Part shown: positions 36,501 to 46,165 of the stretch, piece by piece
Numbering within the stretch: position 1 is the stretch's first letter
How the letters are laid out: each line of letters starts with the position of its first letter
Assembly: GCA_051155775.1 (NCBI GenBank)
Contig: DAXETV010000026.1
Span: 1 to 64,000, forward strand
Direction of reading: 5' to 3'
DNA: 64,000 nt
DNA from: CAYSCZ01 sp051155775
GTDB taxonomy: Bacteria; Bacteroidota; Bacteroidia; Cytophagales; Cyclobacteriaceae
The notes under the pieces: model-generated
Told to the model about the DNA's origin: nothing
Database searches by the model: none
Seen by the model: only the letters and a program-made list of their open reading frames with translations
Program-made: the position numbers and the translations under genes

Positions 36501-39500
36501 TTCATTTTCTTCAGGCCATACCAATCGCTGAAGATTAGCATCTTGCAGCGTAAGGTTTTTTGGGGTAATGGTTAAAGGGACTTCCACCTCATAATAATTA
36601 TCAATGAAGTCAGTTCCTAATCGAATAAAGGCAGTGGTTTCTCCATCACGTACATCATCTCCATCAAAGGACTCAGCATGAAAAAACATTTTCATTTTAC
36701 CGTAACGGATCAGGTCAAAGCTAACATTTTTGAATACGGCTCTTGAATCACCATCCTCCAGATCTGAGATACATAGTTGTAAAGATTGCTCGTTATTTCG
36801 TCTTTGAATTGGGGTTGTATTGTCCCTGTCCCTGTTTAACCCCGGGGGTACAACATAAGGAACCTTGCCTTCTGCCGGAACACCATTCTCCTCAATATTT
36901 ACTACTGAAATGTCAAAGTTAGATGTTGGGTTTTCAGGAATTTCTGATAGTCCAGGTTCTCTTAATGCTTGTTCGTATCTTCTCCATTGGCTCCCGACGA
37001 ATTGAAACTTGGCCATTCTTAGTACTACAGGTTGTTGGAATTCGGTAAGATACATTCTAATAAACCGGATATTTTTGAAACCATTGATCCCATTGTGAAT
37101 CTTTCTATTTTCTGATCGTATGGGTATCCTGAACAAATACCAATTAGCTTCTCCTGAGGCATCAGTAACCTGGTCTACAATGTTATTTTGGCCAACTTCA
37201 AACTGGTCTGGTTCCAGAGGTATTCTGTATTCATGATATTGCTCTACGTCACTAATTGTATTATCATTATTTAGGTCTTCATTATCAGGAACCTGTGTTG
37301 ACTGTGGGGTGAATTGGTTGTTGCCACTCACCGGAGAGTTATTATCCATTCCGTTGAAGTTCTTATATCGCTCTATGATTTTAGCATCTCGGCTGTCTAG
37401 TTCATCACCAAGAAAGTATTGGAAATTGTCGCCGGATGGGTCTTCTGAGATTGTTGAAAAAACTGCCGGGTCAAACATTTCTGAAAAATTTTCTACTTCC
37501 AGCTCATCAGTAAGCCCGTCCAATCCCACGTCCTGATTGGACCTAAAGTCGAGATTATCAAAGTTGTCGTTTAGATACTGTTGGTTGGTCACTCTTCCCC
37601 AGACATTTTGAGTGACATCTTCCAGGGAGCCATCCCTCGGCAGTCCATTCTCAAAGGCATGTCTACTGTCAAGCATAAGATCTTCGGATATATTTCCCAG
37701 ATTAAAGACCAATTCACCGCCTGTTGTATTATTACTATTAAATTCCCCATCTATTATTTGACCCCTGGGGCCTTGAATAAATGGGTCCATCAACCAAAAT
37801 TCAATGTATTGAATATTAGCGTTATCGAAATCTGTTTGTGTAGTTATTGCCCTGGTAATCCCACCATAATTTTCGGTTGGTTCTGGCAACCTGCCTTCTG
37901 GTTGAATATCAGGGTTATAATTGTACTGTCCGCGTTCGGAAGGGAAGTAGGCAACATTAAATACCGGTATATTGATATTTACTAATTGCCGATCTTGTTG
38001 GCGAAAAATTTCCTGAGGCAGGACTGCTCTTACATAGTGGTTTTCAAGATCAGTTTCGGTAAGATTATCGGGTCTCAGGCCCCCGGCGGTACGGTAAAAA
38101 ACACTGTTGTCAATGATGTACCACGCGGTTTTAGCTCTCCTGTAGGCATATGGAAGAAAGTTATTTGTTGAGTCCCCCGGAGGTCTTAAATCAAATTGAT
38201 CATCATCAGTTTCAGGAGTGGCAGCAAGTTTCCAGGCGAGCGGGTTTCCTCCAAGGTTTATCGGTGTTATGGCATTTTCAAAGTCATCAATAAATGATGT
38301 TCCCTGGCCCTGGATTTGATTGGATGTTCCGGGTATCAATTGTGCAAATTCCCCGCTAAAATTCACAGAAGATTCTTCTTTGGTTCTGATTAGGGGAATG
38401 GCATCAATAGCGTTTGTAATAGCCCTGGAATTTTTCCTGAAATTAACATCAAAACCATATTTGGTGTTCCTGGTAGGCTCGTCACCGATGCTGAACCTTG
38501 AAATACCACCAGGGCGCTCATTTAATCTTAATAATGTCGCGCCGAAATTTATATCATCACTCAGTTCATAATCCAATCGTAATCCGGTCAGCCATCTACT
38601 TCTGAAGTTAAAAAGGTCTGCTTTTTCATAGGATACCTGGATTTCTTTACCGGAGCTTAGCACGCCCTGGTTTAAGATGGTTACACGTCCAAGGTTATAA
38701 TCAACCCTGAAATCTGTACCTTCGATCAAAGGTGTGTTACCAGCGGTTACCGTCACTGATCCTTCTGAAATATTAATGCCAGGAAGAACAATTTCACTGG
38801 AAGATCCGGCCTGGTACTCACCTTTAATAAAGAATTTATTCACATCACTTTGTTGTTCGGCTTCATTTCTGGTGGTTCTGTAGAGTGTATCAAATACAAA
38901 TCTATTTATGGCATCCTGGTCAGGTTCTAGTTTTTCCCTTAGGGTTGATCCGAAAGGTTCTAATACAGGGAAAATTATATTACCATTTGCCGGCTGAATG
39001 GTAATCCCTTCAACATAGTCGAAGTTTCCATCCGGTTGTGGATCATTATTCTGATTGAGGTTATCCAATTCGAATAATTCCAGCAAGGGACGATCAATAA
39101 CATCTGAGGGCCCTTCCTGTAGCGATGGGTTGTCTATACCAGTGAGGTCGTCCCTGTAAATAATACGAAGTTGGAATCCATCCTTTTCGACCTGATTGGC
39201 ATTCAGATTGTAAATATTTTTCATCATGAGGTCCCAGGTGGGTAACTCAGTATCAATTCTGTTGGGCCTGAGCATTTTGAGAAAAAGCGGTTGGTTATCC
39301 TGAAGGCCTAAGGATTGCACATCCTCCGTTAATTCACCAACTTTGAATCGATTGCCATTGAAACTATACTCGTAAGCCACCGCTAACACTTCATCATTTT
39401 GCAATCTTCTTAATAAAGTAATATAGCCCAGTTCACGGTTTATGGTGTAATCCCTTTCTTCCAGTTTTCTTGCGGAGGTGATTTTCACATAATCCTGGGT

Positions 39501-40763
39501 TCTTTCAAACCCGAATTGATTTTCAAGGATATTATCTATCTGGTCAATATCTCGTATGCCTGCTGTGTTTCTTAGGTTTGAGTATAGTTCATTGGCATTA
39601 TTGGAACTGGCTACTCCTGTTACAGGGATTACATTTGGATTATCTGGTCGAAGCAATACCCTGCTTTCACCCAAATCTGTAAAAGCAACAAAATTTCTAA
39701 GTGTTTGCGTGTCATTTATCCTGTTAAGCAAATAAACTTCAACCCTATTAATACTCACACCTGAGGAGATTTGTGGCAAATTGCTCAACCAATTCTCATA
39801 GTTGTCCCGAAAAAAATGACTTAGAAAAAAGTGCCTGTTTTCATCATAATTTGAGCCTCTTACTTCAAATTCACTTCCCTGGAATCCACTTTCAAGGTTG
39901 ATCACCTCAGTTCGTCCCTGTTGTCTGGAGGCGATGGCAGAAACAAAAAGATCTCCAAATTGAAGCTGGGTTTTTACACCAAACAAACTCTGTCCACCAT
40001 TAATCAGGCTATTACTAATCGGTAAGCTTACATTTCCTATTTCGATTTTTTTGATGATGTCCTCTTCATAACCGGTATACTCGACCCGCATATTGTTTTG
40101 GAAGTCGAATGTGTTATTGTTATCAAAATTCGCAGTGATGGCAAGTTTTTCTCCCACATTACCTACCACATTCATAGAGATTTGTTGATTGAAATCAAAT
40201 CCTCCGTTGCGTTGTTGTCGGATGGGTATGGCCGGGTTATTTATTCTTTGCCATCTGCCACCAAAATCAAGGTTTATGAAACCATTGGGTTGAATATCAA
40301 TGTAGCTACCCCCAAATACCCTGTCAAAAACAGGATTAAAATAAATTTTTGGGATTAAGCGTCTCCCGCTTACAGCACTTTCCCCATCCAGTGCTTCTGA
40401 TCGGTTTTTCCATCCATCCTTGATGATCTTATCGCTTTGGAAGCGGTTAAATTCCTGGAAGGACATGGAAGATAATGGCCTGAATTCGGTATTTCCTATC
40501 TTTTCATATATGGTATAGTTTAAGCCTGTATCAATTTCAATTTCAAGGCTTGAAGGATCTTTTAAAAATAGTGGTGATCGTGTGGCTCTATTGGAAAAAG
40601 GGTCTCCAAACCGGAAAGAAGGACTGAATGTGGGTCTTGTGTTGGGTTCATATTTAGTGGTGTCTGAGGACTCCTCTTCTTCCTGGGAATAGGAAAGGTG
40701 TGTAGAGGTGAATAGACATAAGAGTATCAGCAGCGGTTGGCTAAAAAATTTCAAATATTGCAA
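33558..40763 (-). CDS. sprA: Type IX secretion translocon SprA (Sov)
   Basis: The giant outer-membrane channel of the type IX secretion system, known from Flavobacterium structures as a 36-strand barrel that opens laterally and hands cargo to PorV. 2401 residues, the expected size. A signal peptide ends near HLSYSQ (residue 27). Early signatures are RPTFSPSFRFGDPFSNRATR and ISMNVVGNVGEKLAITANFD; the central region contains DDFENAITPINLG and long repeated barrel-strand patterns, and the C-terminus ends in FGGQLRFSLQ. It lies directly downstream of ruvA and upstream of gcvH, the order also seen in flavobacteria. porV and porU lie about 8 kb away, so T9SS genes are near but split. Confidence 0.97.
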   Translation of the reverse strand: MQYLKFFSQPLLILLCLFTSTHLSYSQEEEESSDTTKYEPNTRPTFSPSFRFGDPFSNRATRSPLFLKDPSSLEIEIDTGLNYTIYEKIGNTEFRPLSSMSFQEFNRFQSDKIIKDGWKNRSEALDGESAVSGRRLIPKIYFNPVFDRVFGGSYIDIQPNGFINLDFGGRWQRINNPAIPIRQQRNGGFDFNQQISMNVVGNVGEKLAITANFDNNNTFDFQNNMRVEYTGYEEDIIKKIEIGNVSLPISNSLINGGQSLFGVKTQLQFGDLFVSAIASRQQGRTEVINLESGFQGSEFEVRGSNYDENRHFFLSHFFRDNYENWLSNLPQISSGVSINRVEVYLLNRINDTQTLRNFVAFTDLGESRVLLRPDNPNVIPVTGVASSNNANELYSNLRNTAGIRDIDQIDNILENQFGFERTQDYVKITSARKLEERDYTINRELGYITLLRRLQNDEVLAVAYEYSFNGNRFKVGELTEDVQSLGLQDNQPLFLKMLRPNRIDTELPTWDLMMKNIYNLNANQVEKDGFQLRIIYRDDLTGIDNPSLQEGPSDVIDRPLLELFELDNLNQNNDPQPDGNFDYVEGITIQPANGNIIFPVLEPFGSTLREKLEPDQDAINRFVFDTLYRTTRNEAEQQSDVNKFFIKGEYQAGSSSEIVLPGINISEGSVTVTAGNTPLIEGTDFRVDYNLGRVTILNQGVLSSGKEIQVSYEKADLFNFRSRWLTGLRLDYELSDDINFGATLLRLNERPGGISRFSIGDEPTRNTKYGFDVNFRKNSRAITNAIDAIPLIRTKEESSVNFSGEFAQLIPGTSNQIQGQGTSFIDDFENAITPINLGGNPLAWKLAATPETDDDQFDLRPPGDSTNNFLPYAYRRAKTAWYIIDNSVFYRTAGGLRPDNLTETDLENHYVRAVLPQEIFRQQDRQLVNINIPVFNVAYFPSERGQYNYNPDIQPEGRLPEPTENYGGITRAITTQTDFDNANIQYIEFWLMDPFIQGPRGQIIDGEFNSNNTTGGELVFNLGNISEDLMLDSRHAFENGLPRDGSLEDVTQNVWGRVTNQQYLNDNFDNLDFRSNQDVGLDGLTDELEVENFSEMFDPAVFSTISEDPSGDNFQYFLGDELDSRDAKIIERYKNFNGMDNNSPVSGNNQFTPQSTQVPDNEDLNNDNTISDVEQYHEYRIPLEPDQFEVGQNNIVDQVTDASGEANWYLFRIPIRSENRKIHNGINGFKNIRFIRMYLTEFQQPVVLRMAKFQFVGSQWRRYEQALREPGLSEIPENPTSNFDISVVNIEENGVPAEGKVPYVVPPGLNRDRDNTTPIQRRNNEQSLQLCISDLEDGDSRAVFKNVSFDLIRYGKMKMFFHAESFDGDDVRDGETTAFIRLGTDFIDNYYEVEVPLTITPKNLTLQDANLQRLVWPEENEIDIDLGDLSGLKALRNRQDANPLIPFTRETDDGRHKITVKGNPDIRTVMTIMIGARNPSSPDRENKSLCIWANELRVTDFDTEKGWAANARISTKLADFATINASGRIVTSGFGTIQQRISERTTETARSFDISANINVDKLLLPEKTGLKIPMFVSYEKSVSTPRFDPKNPDIELDDAVDAFNEEESGSGDDFKRKVEDRTTRRSINFTNVRKEKVNPEAKNHVYDIENFSFTYAFSESKRTNFNTAEATQRTIRGGLSYNYSPVDLTIEPFKNVELFDSPYLTLLKDFNINPLPSNFGFRGDLNRSFQKTVYNTERDGRLVADTVNANFIKTFTLNRSYNLRWALTRSLTLDYSARANAIVDEPEEIVRDEEGNFVRFITKEERRDSIMDNLKRLGRMKNFNQNLNVNYKLPLDKFPVTDWLGADLNYSSSYTWTAGSLGEIEVTDSLPGGGVETRSVSQIELLGNIIQNTRQRGVTGKVDLVGLYNKVPFLKEANTPQRKSRRPPKEDTTRTSASGFGKGLFRFLMSVRSLNFTYSINESTTLPGFKPRAFLFGLDSGLNAPGLGFVFGSQDPDVRFRAARNGWLATGENQTNQFSQTFSENLSLRASVEPFDGLKIQLDAKRTNTARFNELFRFNEQEFEDNPSNTVNGFVSLTPIRSGSYDISYIAVKTAFDRNNDQNESTAFNQFEENIGTILNRIQTINPEFDTLSQDVLIPAFISAYSGADASSIPLTPFPKTPLPNWRLDFAGLSNLPGFSENISSINLTHSYVSNYRVNNYQNTGVFEENIDLSNNILNYTPVLNIDEESGGTLVPKYRITQVSISERFAPLIGINIRTKGGITTKIDYNRDRNLTLNLSNGQVTETKNSDVSFDFGYTKDNFRLPFRVQGRTVTLDNEISFRVAFTVRDSKSFQRKINDENILTNGNLNFQLRPTLNYVLNERLNLTLFFERTINEPRVSNSFRRGTTAFGGQLRFSLQ

Positions 40764-40776
40764 ATCAATATTGTTT

Positions 40777-41370
40777 TTAGGCTCCTTTAAGCACGATTTT
40801 GATTAACTGTTCCAGGGTAATGTTTCCATCACTATTTTTCAGGGCAATTCTAATTTTTTTATCGGCTTCAGATTTATTTATTCCTAAGGTTACCAATGCG
40901 GATAACGCTTCATTTCTTAGGGTATTGTCAAGGGATGGGAAACTGTCTAAAGATTTATTTAATAAATCCTGCTTTTTCATTTTATCCTTTAATTCAAGAA
41001 TAATTCTATTTGCAGTTTTAGCACCGATACCCTTCACTGATTGGATTGTTTTTACCTCCTCATTTACTATAGCATATTGCAGTTCATCTGCCGATAATGA
41101 CGATAAAATCATTAGGGCAGTGCCCGGGCCTACCCCTGAGATGCCTATCAGTTCTAAAAACCGGGTTCGTTCTTCCGGGTCGTGGAATCCAAAAAGGGTG
41201 TGCGCATCTTCTTTGACGTGCAGGTGTGTAAATAACTTGCAATCGATTTTCTCTTTGATTGCAGAGTAGGTGTTTAAGCTTATTTTTATCGTATATCCAA
41301 TCCCATTCACATCAACAACCACAAATGTAGGATCGATGGTGTCAATCTTACCTTTAACGTAACCAATCAT
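40777..41370 (-). CDS. ruvA: Holliday junction DNA helicase subunit RuvA
   Basis: Binds four-way junctions as a tetramer and loads the RuvB motor for branch migration. 197 residues. Domain I is an OB fold (MIGYVKGKIDTIDPTFVVVD and the acidic pin region). Domain II has two helix-hairpin-helix motifs, LIGISGVGPGTALMIL near 94 and IQSVKGIGAKTANRIIL near 128. Domain III at the C-terminus, for RuvB contact, has ALVTLGINKSEADKKI. Its ATG overlaps the maeB stop by one base (TAATG), indicating coupling. It precedes sprA by 13 bp. ruvB and ruvC are not in the window. Confidence 0.97.
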   Translation of the reverse strand: MIGYVKGKIDTIDPTFVVVDVNGIGYTIKISLNTYSAIKEKIDCKLFTHLHVKEDAHTLFGFHDPEERTRFLELIGISGVGPGTALMILSSLSADELQYAIVNEEVKTIQSVKGIGAKTANRIILELKDKMKKQDLLNKSLDSFPSLDNTLRNEALSALVTLGINKSEADKKIRIALKNSDGNITLEQLIKIVLKGA

Positions 41371-43646
41371 TATGCATTATTCAGTTCGTGTTGTTGGGCA
41401 TCTACTACGGCTATTGCCACCATATCAAAAATCTCACGGACTGAACTTCCAAACTGTAAAACATGTACAGATTTTTTCATTCCCATGAGAATTGGTCCAA
41501 TAGCTTCAGAACCACCCAACTCCATTACTAATTTGTATCCAATATTTCCGGCTGCAAGATTAGGAAAAATTAATGTATTAGGAGTCTTTCCATTCAAATC
41601 ACTGAAAGGATAATTTTCAGATAATAATTCTCTGTTTAAGGCAACATTTGCCTGTATGTCACCATCAATGATCAGGTCAGGCCATTTCAATTTTGCCTTT
41701 TTCACGGCCTGTGATACTTTTTGGGGTGTTTCACCTTTTGCTGAACCAAAATTTGAATAAGAGAGCATAGCAATATGAGGTTCTGCATCAAAATATTTAA
41801 CGGTTCTGGCGGTTAACCCTATGATATCAATGAGTTCATCTACTGTGGGATCGATGTTGACCGTTGTGTCGGAAAAAAAGTACGTGCCTTTTTTTGTGTT
41901 GATAATATACATACCTGCAACCCGTTCAATGTCCCCTTTTATGCCAATAATTTCCAGGGCAGGAAGTATGGTCTTAGGATATTCACTTGATCTACCGGAT
42001 ATTAAGGCGTCGGCTTCATCACATTCCACCATCATAGCACCGAAATAATTCCTGTCGACCATTGTATTGAGGGCAGAGCTAAGTGTAACACCTTTTCTTT
42101 GTCTTATATCAAAATATTTTTTGGCATAGTCTCTTACTTTTTCTTTTTCGATAAGTGGGTTAATGATATGGCAGTTACCGAGCTCAAGCTCACACTCCTC
42201 GATAATTTCGTTGATCCGTGACCTGCTTCCCAGCAAGATGGGTTCGGCAATTCCTTCATCGACAACCAGCTGGGCTGCTTTTAAGACGTTTAGATCATCG
42301 GCTTCCGCAAAAACAACCCTTTTCGGTTTTTTTCTGGCCCTTGTTACGATCCGGGATAATAAACTTTGGTCAATTCCAACACGCTTTTTTAGTTCCAGCT
42401 CATATTCATCCCAATCATCAATATGTTTTTGGGCCACATTAGAATCCATGGCAGCCTTGGCAACGGCGGGGGAGATGGTGGTTATCAATCTGGGGTCTAA
42501 CGGTTTGGGAATTAAGTAATTTTTGCCATATTTCATGCTTCTTGATCCATAAGCTTTCAAGACAATTTCCGGAACAGGTTCCCGGGCTAATTTAGCTAAC
42601 GCATGGACAGCTGCCAGTTTCATCTCTTCATTGATTGACTTTGCCCGCACATCGAGGGAGCCTCTGAAGATATAAGGGAATCCCAGCACGTTGTTGACTT
42701 GATTCGGGTGATCAGAGCGACCGGTGGCCATAATAATGTCTTCTCTCGTTTCTATCGCCAAATTATAATCAACTTCAGGGTCGGGGTTGGCCAGTGCAAA
42801 TACGATTGGGTCCCTGGCCATTTTTTTTAAGTCTTCTGCATCCAGGATATTGCCTTTTGATAGACCGAGAAACATATCTGCCCCTTCCATGGCATCATTT
42901 AGACTATCCACATCTCTATCTGTTGCATATATAGATTTAAGCTCATCCAGGTTTTTTCTATTCTTTTTTATCACTCCTTTGCTATCAAGCATAATGATAT
43001 TTTCCTTTTGAGCACCCATTGAGACGTAGAGATCTGTACAGGCCATAGCTGCTGCTCCTGCTCCACTTACCACAATTTTTATTTCTTCTAATTTTTTCCC
43101 ATTAATGTCCAAAGCATTTAGCAAAGCAGCACTGGAAATAATAGCTGTTCCATGTTGGTCATCGTGCATTACAGGAATATCCATTTCATCCCTTAACGCA
43201 CGCTCTATTAAAAAGCTTTCAGGTGCTTTTATGTCTTCCAGGTTGATCCCGCCAAACGTTGGCTCAAGCGATTTCAAAATTTTTATGAATTCATGCGGGT
43301 CGTTTTCAGCTATTTCGATATCAAATACATCAATTCCGGCGAATTTTTTAAATAATACACCTTTACCTTCCATGACCGGTTTTGCGGCCTCCGGCCCAAT
43401 ATTCCCCAGACCCAGTACTGCGGTGCCATTGGAAACAACACCTACCAAATTACCTTTTGCAGTATATTTATATACATCACTTGTATTTTTAGCGATTTCT
43501 TTACAGGGTTCAGCCACTCCCGGTGAGTAGGCAAGCGCCAGATCATGTTGGTTAGAAAGTGGTTTGGAGGGAATGACTTCAATTTTCCCACTGGGGCTGG
43601 ATTCGTGATACGCAAGCGCTTCACTTTTTCTGATTTTAGGTTCCAT
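41370..43646 (-). CDS. maeB: NADP-dependent malic enzyme with C-terminal phosphotransacetylase-like domain
   Basis: Oxidative decarboxylation of malate to pyruvate, yielding NADPH. 758 residues, the MaeB fusion length. Residues 1-420 are the malic enzyme: LALAYSPGVAEPCKEI, GIDVFDIEIAENDP, MHDDQHGTAIISSAALLNAL and the Rossmann motif VVSGAGAAAMAC. Residues 430-758 are a phosphotransacetylase-like domain (VVFAEADDLNVLKAAQLVVD, ending NLAAGNIGYKLVMELGG and ILMGMKKSVHVLQFGSSV), which in MaeB is usually regulatory and binds acetyl-CoA rather than catalysing transfer. It sits between the DUF4837 gene and ruvA. Confidence 0.96.
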   Translation of the reverse strand: MEPKIRKSEALAYHESSPSGKIEVIPSKPLSNQHDLALAYSPGVAEPCKEIAKNTSDVYKYTAKGNLVGVVSNGTAVLGLGNIGPEAAKPVMEGKGVLFKKFAGIDVFDIEIAENDPHEFIKILKSLEPTFGGINLEDIKAPESFLIERALRDEMDIPVMHDDQHGTAIISSAALLNALDINGKKLEEIKIVVSGAGAAAMACTDLYVSMGAQKENIIMLDSKGVIKKNRKNLDELKSIYATDRDVDSLNDAMEGADMFLGLSKGNILDAEDLKKMARDPIVFALANPDPEVDYNLAIETREDIIMATGRSDHPNQVNNVLGFPYIFRGSLDVRAKSINEEMKLAAVHALAKLAREPVPEIVLKAYGSRSMKYGKNYLIPKPLDPRLITTISPAVAKAAMDSNVAQKHIDDWDEYELELKKRVGIDQSLLSRIVTRARKKPKRVVFAEADDLNVLKAAQLVVDEGIAEPILLGSRSRINEIIEECELELGNCHIINPLIEKEKVRDYAKKYFDIRQRKGVTLSSALNTMVDRNYFGAMMVECDEADALISGRSSEYPKTILPALEIIGIKGDIERVAGMYIINTKKGTYFFSDTTVNIDPTVDELIDIIGLTARTVKYFDAEPHIAMLSYSNFGSAKGETPQKVSQAVKKAKLKWPDLIIDGDIQANVALNRELLSENYPFSDLNGKTPNTLIFPNLAAGNIGYKLVMELGGSEAIGPILMGMKKSVHVLQFGSSVREIFDMVAIAVVDAQQHELNNA

Positions 43647-43668
43647 TAAGTTATAAAAATGAGATTAT

Positions 43669-44739
43669 TTACGATTCTTCTTCAGTTATCACGGTGGAGG
43701 TCCAGAGTATGGCTTCTATCTCTCTCATAAAGTTTCGTTTAGTCGTACCTGCTGCATATACATATCCTTCAATGTAGTATAATCTATTGGTATTTTCATC
43801 AACAAACGTATAAGATAAAAATGGGCCACCGGCGGTTGCATCACTAACTTTCCACAGCCCTCGACATTCTTTGGCATATATATCATTGAAATTAACTTCT
43901 TTTATTTGTAAAGGGTATTCATCCTGGATAGTGATGTATAAATCAAGTTTTTCACTGTCACGGAGGTAACTGCTGGTGATTTTCTCTCTGAAGTTTTTTA
44001 TGTCCTGAAATGGTTCTAATGAAGAAAAAGGCTGATGGTATATAAATATATTTTTTTCAATTGCAGCATCTTTTACTCTTACCCAAGCAAAGTTTTTGAG
44101 ATTTTTAGCCAACATAAACCCAAAGGGAATTTTGATTTCAATACCATGCTTGTCAGCGATAACTTGTTCAATATCTTTTTCTGAGTTCTTGAAAATTTTA
44201 TTATTTATTCTCTTTTTTTCTATTTGTTCAAAGTAGTTCCTTAAGCCTTCTCTATTAGCGGCGATCTTTCGTATCAGTGTCTTTTGATTTTTAGCAAATA
44301 AGTGAAGAATTCTTTGATCTCTCGCAAACTCATCTTTCTTGGTAAACATAAAATACGAGCTGTCATTTTTTATTTTTTCTACAGATTCTGGGGTGAAGTT
44401 GGACTGTAAAACCCGGCTAGCCCGGTTTTTTTTATCAAATGTGGTTACGAATATCATGTTTTTAGCGCTTTTCAGCACACTGTTTAACCTTAGCGGATTG
44501 ACATAATTCACATTAAAATAAGGCTCTTCCTGTGGTAATCCTGGATACGGCTTTCTGAAAGTCCGTATAAGCTCATCTCCAAGCTCACCTTGCCAGGAGG
44601 CCGAGTCCATGACTAATATAATTTCTCCAATATCTCCTCTGGCCGGTTGCATGAGGCTCTTGTCATTATCTTTTAGCTTTAATGAGCAGGAAGCAATGAA
44701 AAATATAAAAATTAAGCGCAGGATGGATGTGATCTTCAA
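43669..44739 (-). CDS. DUF4837 family lipoprotein
   Basis: 356 residues with a lipoprotein signal ending at Cys18 (FIFFIASC). The body matches the Bacteroidota-specific DUF4837 family: GDIGEIILVMDSASWQGELG, PGLPQEEPYFNVNYVNP and a C-terminal GGPFLSYTFVDENTNRLYYIEGYVYAA split over two beta segments. The family function is unknown; periplasmic or outer-membrane location is inferred from the signal. It lies between the LysM transglycosylase gene (48 bp) and maeB (22 bp), suggesting it is carried on the same transcript. Confidence 0.88.
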   Translation of the reverse strand: MKITSILRLIFIFFIASCSLKLKDNDKSLMQPARGDIGEIILVMDSASWQGELGDELIRTFRKPYPGLPQEEPYFNVNYVNPLRLNSVLKSAKNMIFVTTFDKKNRASRVLQSNFTPESVEKIKNDSSYFMFTKKDEFARDQRILHLFAKNQKTLIRKIAANREGLRNYFEQIEKKRINNKIFKNSEKDIEQVIADKHGIEIKIPFGFMLAKNLKNFAWVRVKDAAIEKNIFIYHQPFSSLEPFQDIKNFREKITSSYLRDSEKLDLYITIQDEYPLQIKEVNFNDIYAKECRGLWKVSDATAGGPFLSYTFVDENTNRLYYIEGYVYAAGTTKRNFMREIEAILWTSTVITEEES

Positions 44740-44787
44740 AACGGTAAAAGATTATTTAACTCTAAAATTAATCAAAAATCTAAAAGC

Positions 44788-46164
44788 CTATTTGCTGAGT
44801 AGTAACTTCTGACCTGGTTTAATTTTATTAGACTTCAAATTATTCAGGGTTTTTAATTCTTCAGGACTCAAGGTTGAATATTTTCTGGAGATATCCCATA
44901 GTGTGTCACCATATTTCACCTCATAAGATTTAGAGCCGGATGCATGGGCTAGTGCATTGCCGGAAAGTTTTCCCGATGTTGATTGATATAATTTTTTCGT
45001 TTTAGCACTGTATTGCGGTAATACCCAGACGTCAAGGTATTGTCCTACACGGATCAAATTACTTCTTAGGTTATTCCAGCTTTTAAGGTCAGATATCCTC
45101 ACATGGTAGTTTCTAGCGATTCTTCCAAGGAAATCACCGCTTCTCACTTTGTATTTTATTTTAGTTCTTCCATAGGTACTTCCCGGCATATTTCTGGCAA
45201 GGTACTCCAACGTTTTTTTACCAACTTTTGAAGCGGAATCATAAAGTAACTTTCTGTTAGAAACTATGTAATCTTTTTTATCTGCCGGGATAATTAACGA
45301 ATAATCAATGATTTCATCAGGTAGTGCTCCTCTTTTTATCTCAGGATTTAATTTTAGTATATCCTCTTCGCAGATATTTATTTGGTTGGTAAATGTTTCC
45401 AGATGAAAATAGTTTTTGATATTTATGGTGTCGGTATCCATCATAAATTCTTCATCCACTCCATAAAAATTGTGATAGTCAGCATAGTTTAGCACATAAA
45501 TCATTGCTACAAATTGAGGCACATAAGATCTTGTTTCGCGGGGTAGGTACCAGTATATCTCCCAGAAACTTTTCTTATATCCTGATCTTCTAATTGCCCT
45601 TCTAACTTTCCCGGGCCCGGAGTTGTAAGCCGCTAAGGCAAGCTCCCAGTCACCAAATGATCGGTATAATGATTTTAAGTATTTGCAAGCTGCTTCTGTA
45701 GATTTATAAGGGTCCATTCTTTCGTCGATGTACCAATCTTTATCTAGTCCATATAACCTTCCGGTAGAGGGTATGAATTGCCATAGCCCTGCTGCACTTG
45801 CCCATGAAATTGCGTTAGGATTGAGACCGGATTCAATAATCGATAGATATTTAAGTTCATCGGGCAGGTCGTATTTTTTTAATATTTCCTCAAAAATTGG
45901 GAAGTAATAACTCTTTCTTTTGAGAATTCCCCTGGTATAAGCTCTATTACGAATAACAAAATAGTCTATAAAGCTTCTTACCCGATCGTTAAAATTAAGC
46001 GGGATGGTAGTTGATAAACAACTCATCCTATCCTCGATCTCTTCATAGTGGGTTTCAGGAATGAATTCATTATAATATTTTAAGGAGTCTTCTTTGCTTT
46101 TAAATTCCTGAGCAGATAATGTAATTATTGATAAAATGAATGTAATGCTTAACAGAAATCTCAT
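44788..46164 (-). CDS. Lytic transglycosylase with two LysM domains (MltD-like)
   Basis: Cleaves peptidoglycan glycan strands, forming 1,6-anhydro ends. 458 residues with a signal peptide ending near SAQE. The SLT domain (about 90-230) has catalytic Glu111 in YLSIIESGLNPNA, then SWASAAGLWQFIPSTGRLYG and ALAAYNSGPGKVRRAI. Two LysM modules follow, one near 340-390 (YKVRSGDFLGRIARNYHV) and one at the end (YEVKYGDTLWDISRKYS). The order SLT-LysM-LysM is that of MltD. It follows gatA by one base, so translation may be coupled. Confidence 0.95.
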   Translation of the reverse strand: MRFLLSITFILSIITLSAQEFKSKEDSLKYYNEFIPETHYEEIEDRMSCLSTTIPLNFNDRVRSFIDYFVIRNRAYTRGILKRKSYYFPIFEEILKKYDLPDELKYLSIIESGLNPNAISWASAAGLWQFIPSTGRLYGLDKDWYIDERMDPYKSTEAACKYLKSLYRSFGDWELALAAYNSGPGKVRRAIRRSGYKKSFWEIYWYLPRETRSYVPQFVAMIYVLNYADYHNFYGVDEEFMMDTDTINIKNYFHLETFTNQINICEEDILKLNPEIKRGALPDEIIDYSLIIPADKKDYIVSNRKLLYDSASKVGKKTLEYLARNMPGSTYGRTKIKYKVRSGDFLGRIARNYHVRISDLKSWNNLRSNLIRVGQYLDVWVLPQYSAKTKKLYQSTSGKLSGNALAHASGSKSYEVKYGDTLWDISRKYSTLSPEELKTLNNLKSNKIKPGQKLLLSK

Positions 46165-46165
46165 T

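Noticed and set aside
33558..40763. Several plus-strand frames of 60-134 codons opposite sprA
   Set aside because: They lie fully inside the sprA coding sequence, have no family signature and show the composition of reverse translated beta-barrel codons.
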